From Heterobilharzia americana (lineage: Eukaryota; Platyhelminthes; Trematoda; Strigeidida; Schistosomatidae): a DNA stretch of 64,000 bases. Of this stretch, positions 57,077 through 64,000 are shown piece after piece. The stretch covers positions 44,189,920-44,253,919 of the forward strand of contig OX104128.1 of assembly GCA_944470555.2 (NCBI GenBank). Reading direction: 5' to 3'. Under the pieces are notes generated by a model, which was not told the DNA's origin, searched no databases, and worked only from the letters and a program-made list of their open reading frames with translations. A program made the position numbers and the translations under genes. Numbering within the stretch: position 1 is the stretch's first letter; every line of letters starts with the position of its first letter.

Positions 57077-57930
57077 GTGCCGGCGTGACCGTTTCCCGAG
57101 TTTGTGTCCTTCTTAAAACGGCATGGTTTACGACATTTTCTGGCTTCATCCCCGTAAGTGTTATGAAACCAGCACCATTCAGGGTTTTCCACCCTGTTGG
57201 GTTTCGTTTTAGGGCTACCACGCGACTTGCTGCGATGCGCCAAGGTGCGTTTCTGTGAAGTGCTACGTGATCTAGGACTTCGAGATCGTAGCAACCGTTT
57301 CACAGAGTTGCACAACTTGGTCACCTCTGAATCCTGGCGCTCTGGTTTGTCGCAGATAGAATATACGTTGGAGACGGGTCTGCTGGATATCTCCAGTATT
57401 TTATCTGCTGAGGCTGCCAGGTCGTCGAGTGGGACTGACTGCAGTGTCACCAACACGGTTTGCACCGGTTGTGGTAGTTTCGAGAGAAATAGTTCTCGGA
57501 AGAAACCATCGTCAAATGTTCGTGCACCGATTACTTCTCGCATGCGTGCGAGGACTTCAGTAGCTGAGTGGCTGCCTAGCTCGATGTTACGAAGCAATTC
57601 GTCTAGACGTTGGCGATCTGTGAGATCGCTTTTCTTCAAGAGTGCGGCCTTTAGAAGTGCATAAGGGTCACTTACTTCAGGATTAAACATGTTTGCTGTA
57701 ACATACCTGTTTAATTCTCGCGGTAGTGACCGTATGACAGCAAGAAATCGAGATGAGGATCTGAGACACCCTGTTCTCGAAAATCGGCCTCGGCATACAG
57801 AAACCATGTTTCTGCATTGTCTGGCCAATATGGCACGAGTTGGATCGTGTTCGAGTCGGCTTAATACGAATAAGCTTGGGAGTGTGGTCGGACATGAGAA
57901 AGTGTAGTAAATGGATATATAAATGTTATC
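57058..57930 (-). pseudogene. gypsy gag (CHCC knuckle), one frameshift
   Basis: Gag of the LTR element. The N-terminal part is in one frame (about 57845-57740: PDNAETWFLYAEADF, then SDPHLDFLL), and a frameshift near 57735 moves the rest to a second frame, which is open to 57058. That frame contains SLPRELNRYVTANMFNPE, RQRLDELLRNIELGSHSATE, FFRELFLSKLPQPVQTVL and the LDDLAASADKILE helix, the usual order of the capsid region. A Ser-Arg-rich stretch (RLLRSRSPRSRSTS) leads to CWFHNTYGDEARKCRKPC, a C-H-C-C zinc knuckle rather than the common CCHC form. The N-terminal residues MVSLFHFIF of the open frame are AT-rich and not part of Gag. Related gag remains are at 40300-40620. Confidence 0.85.
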
Positions 57931-58025
57931 GAAATGAAAACAATAAACAAATATAAAATGGAACAGGCTCACCAATTCAATACTTGTTATTGGTCGGGAT
58001 ATGTGATCACGTCGGGCTCACCAAT

Positions 58026-58368
58026 TTAGGATTTGTCCTGGTGCGAACTTGACAGACGCAAAGACCAATCACTAATTATTCGAACTTGTTATATACCCAC
58101 GAATACGAGACCAAGGAAGAACACGATAGCGTAGTCGGATGGAATAGTATATTTGGATGGTTATGCCAAAATACCGATGCGTTCCAACTAACTGGCTAGA
58201 GAGTCGAATACGAGCAATGCAACGTAACACGACAGCGTGCCAAATGGCGAGGATGCTTGACCGGGTGCCTTCAGCTTAGCGAGTCCAGTTAAACTATCAA
58301 GGTCAGCATCAATGTCGAAAGTCGTCAAACCCTAGGCTATTGATTTTGGGGAAGTATGTGACGCTACA
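58026..58368 (-). repeat. 5' LTR of the gypsy/CsRn1-like element
   Basis: 343-bp LTR starting TGTAGCGTCACATACTTCC on the minus strand. It is followed within two bases by the primer binding site. The target duplication ACACC adjoins it at 58369-58373. Confidence 0.9.
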
Positions 58369-58437
58369 ACACCTATGAGAATGCAATGCACAAATAAGAA
58401 AATGAACAATCTCCGCAGTTCTTTTCACTAGTAACTA

Positions 58438-58749
58438 GATAGACAGACAAGGAAGCCAAACACTAATTCTTATCACTCATCAAATATACAAGAATTTTAA
58501 ATCAAGAAATAACACACCAGGGTTGCAGGGTATCTGCAGAATCTCCAAGAAATACCGAAATGTATTAGCCAGCTGACTAGTGGATCGTGGATGATTAACG
58601 CAATGTTTAGGAACACAACCTGTCGAAAGGCGTGAATGCTTGGCTGTGTAAATTTAGCCTTACAGGTCCGTTAGAACCATGGTGATCTGAATCGATGCTT
58701 AATATCATCTAGCCTTCGAGTACTGATTTTAGGGAATAATTTGCTGCCA
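58438..58749 (-). repeat. gypsy LTR, right outer copy
   Basis: Direct repeat partner of 51320-51620. On the minus strand it begins TGGCAGCAAATTATTCCC at 58749, followed by TAAAATCAGTA, similar in plan to the inner LTRs (CCCAAAATCAATAG), so both belong to related families. The central 240 bases match the left outer copy almost perfectly; the start does not. Confidence 0.65.
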
Positions 58750-59566
58750 AAACCTATTTCTTCCAGATTATAGTGGGGAAACGTCCACCGAAGGTTTTCG
58801 AATCCTATGGTGTCCACATAAATTCTTTGGGCTGAGTTGTAAATCAGCAAACCCCTCTTCAGGCTCTAGGGTCATATGGACCTTCTGCAGCCAATTCGAA
58901 GGTTGGGTTGGATCGCCAGGGCATTGCAAACGTAGAAGGATTCATTTCAAATGGTCGTTGACAGAATAGAAGCTTTCGCTTAACTGACTTCCGCTCCTAC
59001 AATCCGTGGGTTACTGCTCCTTGTGGTTGTTAACGTGTGTCTAAGTAAAGAAAGAGGAAAGTATGCCGGTTAAAATGTGAAAGTTCAATTAGTTTTCGGG
59101 CAGGTCCCAGACCCACGTTAAGTGGGTATCCAGTCAGCGTTTCACTGTCTCACTAACACTTTTTTTAAGCACCCACGGGAGATCTTTACTACCACTTGGA
59201 TGAGATCAGACTCACATATGATATGGAAGAATTATTACTGTCCAACCTTCAGTGTATTCATGAAGAAAGTTGACAACCAAGGGACTTTGGATAGTGAAAA
59301 TTGTCAGTTTTGGTACTTAAGATTGATATTTCTGTTGATTTGTCGGCGCATGGGTTTGCTCACCGTCACAATTTCGACTTCAACACAGTTGTCTCTCACG
59401 AAATGCCCTTATAACATTGGTTTAACATCCTTTCTTAGTTTCACCATGTAGTTGTTTGAGTGCTTCGCGAAGGTATGTGATACTTGGCCGCATGGCGGAA
59501 TATTGCGTTTAGTTTAGGTGGTTGGTCAGTAACAGTGATGTAACGATGGTGTGAATTCCATGTGAT
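58750..59566. other. upstream of MED13, no gene recognised
   Basis: The open frame at 59122-59451 shows no known motif. This stretch should include the 5' UTR and promoter of MED13, but no core promoter element stands out. Confidence 0.4.
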
Positions 59567-60364
59567 ATGTCTAGTATGAGTCAGTTGATTAGTCCCAATG
59601 ATGCTTCACTCGAGCACTGCTTCACGAATATTTTTGCACTGGTACGTATTCAAGCTGTATTTTTTTTTCAAAATTTGTATTTCTTTTATGATTTAATTCT
59701 GACATTATTTTTTTTCTGCAGACTGATTTTAGCGGTATACAGTACCAAAAATATATTCTTCATACCCCAAAGGAATATCATGATCCACTGAGTGATCCTA
59801 TTATAAAGTCGTATGCACTTTGTCAGAAAAATGGTGTTCTTTCTGCGTGGGTGCGTTCCAAACCAGAGGCATCAGACTTCTCAGATCCATGTGCTTTCTC
59901 CAAGTTTTCGAAAGAGTTGTGGGTTTTTTGGTATGGTAATGATGACTTCCCAAATACTGAAAGCTGTATCCTCCCTGAGCTCCGCAAGGAAGATCATGGA
60001 AATTGGCGTCAAGGATTATCATACGAAACAAGAACTGTCCTGTTCCGAGCGTTGCATAACGTTGTTGAAAGGTTGGTGTACGAATTCATTTACTTATTTC
60101 TGAAGATGTTTGCTCACCAAAGGTTTTGTACGTTTGGGAAAGTGGTTTGTACAGCCCCGAAAATTCGGTTCCAGCGATGACTAGTAAGACTAAACCATTA
60201 GTGTTTAATACTTTTCAGTGTGCAGTACAGTGTCAGCTTTTCGTTTTTTCTACATGGAGAGAGTACGGTGTGTGCAAGCTTAGATATCCGTCAACATACT
60301 GCTGTACAAAGAATCAGTGCCGACCACATCCAGAAGTGTTTTTCAACTCAGACCACCATACCTG
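59567..60364 (+). CDS. MED13: MED13 (Mediator kinase-module subunit), exons 1-4
   Basis: N-terminal 216 codons of Mediator subunit 13, which links the CDK8 kinase module to the core Mediator in the nucleus. Exons: 59567-59641, 59722-60071, 60106-60183, 60219-60364. Introns are 80, 34 and 35 nt, all GT-AG. Without removing the small introns the frame is broken; with them removed it matches the family throughout: NDASLEHCFTNIFAL (human GASLEDCHCNLFCL), FSKELWVFWYGND (human GRRELWIFWWGED), GNWRQGLSYETRTVLFRALH, ERCLLTKGFVRLGKWFVQP (human ERCLMNRNFVRIGKWFVKP) and FSFFLHGESTVCASLDI (human CSFTFFLHGDSNVCTSVEI). The start is supported by an in-frame TGA at 59552-59554. Exon 4 ends in phase 1 before GTATGT. 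The remaining large part of the protein was not found in the window. An RTE 3' end lies downstream, probably inside intron 4. Confidence 0.92.
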
Positions 60365-60959
60365 GTATGTTTTTTTTCGAGCGTTGGTGTTTATTATGAT
60401 AGTACCAAATACGAAACATAGTGACCCCGAACCAGTGACTTCCCACATGACCTAAACCAAACAGTCAAACTTGAGTAGCGTTCACCAACCACATTCACAA
60501 CAATAAACAACGTTCACATACTTTCAGTTGTCTTTACTGGGTTACCTTCATAATACCATGACTTTTAGAATTTAAAAATCCAATTACTGTAATACATAAG
60601 ATTTCAATCGGTTTCCTGTTTCATCTTGAAGTGGATCACCTCGGTGAGTGCATGATAAGTAGGATAAATTACGTCCGTCTACGTTCCTGTTAGAAATGTG
60701 CTTTTCTACACGAACCTACATCTCCAACATGTCATTATTATCCTTTCATACCTGATTGGTCAGCACCTGCTGATTCTATTTGGTTTAAGTCCAATTTTCA
60801 GACCATTGGCTTGGGGTCACAGTACTCTATCCTTACTATGACGGTTTGCCTGGCTGTTTAATACTAATAATAAAACTACTTCTCTCGGTGTTATATTGTT
60901 TTGCTGAGAGTTGGGTATTACTGCAGGACTTGTCAAGTTTTACGTATCTGTTGGTTAAG
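60365..60959 (+). other. MED13 intron 4, first part
   Basis: It starts with the donor GTATGTTTTTTTT. No further exon was recognised here; the next expected MED13 segment (around human VSPYGLNG) was not seen. Confidence 0.5.
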
Positions 60960-61480
60960 TTCCATACTTGGAAGACATGAGAAGGCTTCAAGTGTTTAAC
61001 CACTGTTGCCTTCGTAGTATAAGCCGTTTTCCGTGGTGTCACCATGTGAGTAATGCAGAAGTCAGGTGGAGAGTTTTAGGGAGAAGAGGTAAACCAGTTG
61101 AGGAGGTTATGAACCTTCATTGACTGAGATGGTTGGGACACGTGTTACGTATGCCTAGAAACCGATTGAGCCGTCACACAATGCTGGCTGAAGTAGGCTC
61201 AAGCTGGAGAAAGGCCTGTGGCGGCCTGACTAAAACATGATATCAATGTATGAAGTCTCTGACTGTTGGTTTGAGCTATGTGGGGTGATGTAGACTAGCC
61301 TGTTGGGGTCCGCGGGACAAGAGGAATCAATGATTGAAGACTGACTCTAAGTGATATGGTCCAGAACCCATGTCAGTGGCGCAGATGCATACACACATTA
61401 TCCTCATCTTAACGACGCTATACCGAATCTCACCATTTTTTCATTCTTCCTTTCTCTCTTTTAGTACTTTGTATTTCTTT
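60960..61480 (+). pseudogene. RTE-like 3' end, same family as 179-870
   Basis: The plus strand reads MRRLQVFNHCCLRSISRF, then HHVSNAEVRWRVLGRRGK, and LRWLGHVLRMPRNRLSR to about 61170. A CMKSLTVGLSYVG block and a pyrimidine-rich tail follow. This is the post-RT C-terminus of the RTE-type ORF. It contains at least one stop (before LRWLGH) and frameshifts. It is in the same orientation as MED13 and probably lies in its intron. Confidence 0.8.
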
Positions 61481-62880
61481 TGGCTGAATTTTCTTATCTT
61501 CATCTTGCACCTCACTACCTTTTTACTTGATGTACTAATATGAGCTGTGGCAACTCGGATCGTTACGCGGTAATGCCTGGTCCTATGTTGATATTGATGA
61601 TGATGATACTTAGTTTTACATGATTAGAAAGGATAGTGAAACATGCATAACTGTAAAGGGGCATACTTGATTTCTATGTCCATATACTGGGAGAGTAGTT
61701 CACTCGTTTGTAGAGTATTGCCCATCGGGAATTTGCCAATTAGACTGAACCATTTTTCTTTGTTCCGTATCTTATTTATTTAATAGTCCGTCTTTGGCTC
61801 TTCGCTGCCATTGATATCCTTCTTCCTTTGTTTTTTTCCTGACGTACTGGAGCTCGACTAAGACATCACAGCATTCCAAGTAAACTTAACTTTAAGTGTT
61901 ACTTAATCTAACAACTTTTTTACGTGAATTAATTTTGCTAGTCTTCCTGATAACGTGGTTACTGGTGGTTCAATCTGTCATACTACTCACCATCTTCATT
62001 CTAGAAATGATCCAATAGATGACCTCGTTGGATTGATTGGTTTTAAAGGAATAACACGTTTTTCAACAACAATACTTGTCATTCTGTTGTGTATTTAGCG
62101 TTTATTTACACTGGAACTGCTCCCCTCGGAGTCTTTCGAAATGACATAATGGTTAAGCGTTTTTAGCGTAAGATTATCCCCTCGAATGACTATCAGTTTA
62201 CGACTAAACGTGTAACATTAGTATCAATGTTCTGTAAATATGCTGTAAATGATGTTCCTGGCAACGTTGTGTCCGGCACTCATAAGTTAAGGTTGATAAG
62301 CTGCACTGAGGAAAACTTGGCTAAGCGACCATCAGTGGTTCGTAATAAATTAATGCTCGAAATAAATTGGTACGGAATATAGAATGCGAACTGGTCTTAC
62401 AACCTATCACCTCATTATCCATTCACTCTTACTGTCTTATAACAGCAACCAAACAGCTCGACATTTCTGTGTATGGGTCACTTTAAAAGCTGAACACCTC
62501 ATGAGTACCTTCACATGTCTGGACACTGTTTTACAATATCTGACCGTGGGAAGCAAGTGGTTGGACGCGTTAATCACTTCATGTAACTGTGAAGTTGCGC
62601 CTATCTTGATACTGGGGAGATATTCAATCATCCATCCGATGTCTAATGTGACCTAGATTTTCGTTTTAAACAAACTATCGGGTGTATTGTGTAGAGGCAT
62701 TCTTATATCCCCTGCCTTTCATGACTGCGCTTCACAATCGCACAGGACAAACTGCACCGGGGTACACTCCACTCTTAAAAAGGTGGTCGGGTATTGCGTG
62801 GGCACCCTGATTGGCATAATTTGGTGAACATATTTTGTATCCGTTCAAGGATTTCGTCGATAACTTACTTACTAGGCCTC
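61481..62880. other. no gene recognised; probable MED13 intron
   Basis: The frame at 62384-62656 lacks motifs and is not flanked by convincing splice sites in the MED13 phase. Nothing else was recognised. Confidence 0.35.
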
Positions 62881-63060
62881 ATCTCAGACAGGTAGCGTGG
62901 TCAAAGCACTCTAGCGCTTCATTGCTCATAGCTAAATAAGTTATCAGTGAGCACTAGTCCTGATGAAACTGGATTTGGATGGTGAGAAATGGATCTCAAA
63001 CATACTCAAATTGCAGGATTGACGATTAGAATAACTAGGATTACCTAACCAACAGAAATG
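62880..63060 (-). pseudogene. RTE-like fragment, minus strand
   Basis: Positions 62955-63030 (ACTAGTCCTGATGAAACTGG, then GGTGAGAAATGG and CATACTCAAATTGC) match 2470-2550, which is part of the minus-strand RTE fragment at 2340-3240. It therefore represents an RTE segment upstream of the C-terminus, in reverse. Its 5' limit is uncertain. Confidence 0.5.
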
Positions 63061-63229
63061 AAATGTGATCCCTTCTGGTTGAGCTCAGTGCCCTTTTGTC
63101 CCACTCTTGGAGTAGCGCAAGAAATCTTGTGATAAACACTGGGAGTCAACGTGACAAACCTATCATGCTTGTCCACCATCTGTACTGTTGAGTAATGTTA
63201 AGACAAGTGGGCTCAATATGTGATGCGGC

Positions 63230-63520
63230 CAAAGATGGGTAGGCCAAAACATACCATTAGTCTATGAAGTTGATTGTTGGTGCGAGCCGTGTAGCAGAAT
63301 GTAGACATTGGTTGGCATCCGCGTGACCACCGAGATCGATGTTCGGTGACCCTAGTTGATATGTCTGAGAATGGATCATAGTGGCGCAGACATCTGCACA
63401 ATTCGTTCACCTTGATCGTCATATCGTATTTCACTATTTTTCATTCTGTTTTACTACCTTTTACCATTCTTGACTACTTTCTGTTTTATTTCTCTATCCT
63501 TCATCGTGAAGCGTTTTCAT
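63230..63520 (+). pseudogene. RTE-like 3' tail, plus strand
   Basis: Matches the end of the RTE-like tails at 700-870 and 61250-61480. Landmarks are CAGAATGTAGACATTGGTTG, TTGATATGTCTGAGAATGG, AGTGGCGCAGACATCTGCAC and a pyrimidine-rich end. Protein reading is limited to a WRRHLHNSF-like stretch. Confidence 0.65.
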
Positions 63521-64000
63521 TTGGTGTGGTGATATGAAGTGCAGCAAATCAGACTGTTACGAAGTTATGCGAAGTCGCTTGAGTTTGTTTGGTTGACTGA
63601 CTGAAGTCATCTGCTGGTATTTCTACAGGCAGGTGACAGCAGTCAAAACAGATCAAAACCCTTTTCAATGATAAATGTGCACGAATTTATGAATTTGGAG
63701 CTCATTGGTTTAGGCATTCACTTTTTAATCTTTTAGTTTCACCTGGGAAACCAAGTAATATAATTAGTCCGCAAAAGAACTACAGCTCATATACACGTAC
63801 AACTTTAATGGTCACGTAGCTTTACGCACTTGTTCTGCTACCCCCTAAGGTTACTCTGTCACATTTCGCACTTGTTGCGATTTTCACGCCCTACGTTTTT
63901 TGCATTTTATTGTATAGCGTATTGAACGTATAAATATCCTAGATATTGAAACTTTTCAGCAGTATGAAAATAGGTGATCCTTTTGGTTCTGTTGCACTTT
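63521..64000. other. no gene recognised; end of window
   Basis: AT-rich sequence without open frames of note; probably still MED13 intron 4 if the gene continues beyond the window. Confidence 0.4.

Larger units (their letters stand above)
55571..58368 (-). mobile_element. gypsy/CsRn1-like LTR retrotransposon with deleted pol
   Basis: Structurally complete insertion of 2.8 kb on the minus strand. Two direct repeats, 55571-55912 and 58026-58368, are near-identical LTRs (about five differences by eye). The target duplication ACACC is at 55566-55570 and 58369-58373. Just inside the 5' LTR, 58023-58004 reads TGGTGAGCCCGACGTGATC on the minus strand, a tRNA primer site. Just before the 3' LTR is AGGGGGGAGTGATC (55926-55913), a polypurine tract. 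Inside are gag, protease and the start of RT; the rest of RT, RNase H and integrase are missing. The Gag knuckle is of the CHCC type and the primer site resembles the tRNA-Trp site reported for CsRn1-clade elements, so that clade is inferred. It could move only with proteins from elsewhere. Confidence 0.9.

Noticed and set aside
57197..57664. Plus-strand frame of 155 codons
   Set aside because: It is antisense to gypsy gag and has no motif of its own.
1..64000. Bacterial-type systems, CRISPR arrays, operons, rRNA and tRNA genes
   Set aside because: None was seen. Spaced identical short repeats are absent, and the gene structure is plainly eukaryotic with introns.

Overview
This window looks like nuclear DNA of a parasitic flatworm, most probably a blood fluke (Schistosoma or a close relative). 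The sequence is AT-rich and crowded with decaying retrotransposons of the kinds known from trematodes: RTE-like and CR1-like non-LTR elements, Penelope-like elements, and a gypsy element with the Gag features of the CsRn1 clade. The host genes are split by introns, including introns of only 34 and 35 nt, which fits schistosome gene structure. No species call is possible from the sequence alone.

Two host genes can be supported, one near each end. On the minus strand, SNAPC1 (SNAP43, a subunit of the snRNA-activating complex) has exon 1 at 8860-9135 and exon 2 at 4927-5439, separated by a 3.4-kb intron; later exons were not recognised. On the plus strand, the first four exons of MED13 (Mediator kinase-module subunit) lie at 59567-60364, and its fourth intron runs on towards the end of the window.

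Everything between is transposon-derived or unassigned. 1-3.3 kb: two RTE-like fragments. 10.4-13.3 kb: a CR1/Jockey-like element, plus strand. 15.4-18.3 kb: a decayed CR1-like element, plus strand. 21.8-23.3 kb: two CR1-like fragments in opposite orientation. 24.6-32.4 kb: CR1-like elements on the minus strand, including a nearly complete ORF1, interrupted by copies of a non-coding repeat called R here. 35.2-37.3 kb: a young Penelope-like element flanked by a 361-bp inverted repeat. 37.5-40.6 kb: a minus-strand CR1-like element next to a gypsy gag fossil. 46.2-48.5 kb: an RTE element, plus strand. 49.3-50 kb: a second, decayed Penelope-like RT. 51.3-58.75 kb: nested gypsy material on the minus strand, including a 2.8-kb element with two LTRs, PBS, PPT and a 5-bp target duplication but most of pol deleted. 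60.9-61.5 and 62.9-63.5 kb: RTE 3' ends downstream of the MED13 exons.

The most unusual structure is repeat R: about 1.3 kb when longest, non-coding, at least seven copies or partial copies in 64 kb, with a 3' end that is itself a tandem duplication of about 200-230 bp and a 227-bp unit that is identical in two otherwise diverged copies. The transposons do not form a pathway with the host genes; their shared history is nested insertion, inversion and apparent local sequence homogenisation.
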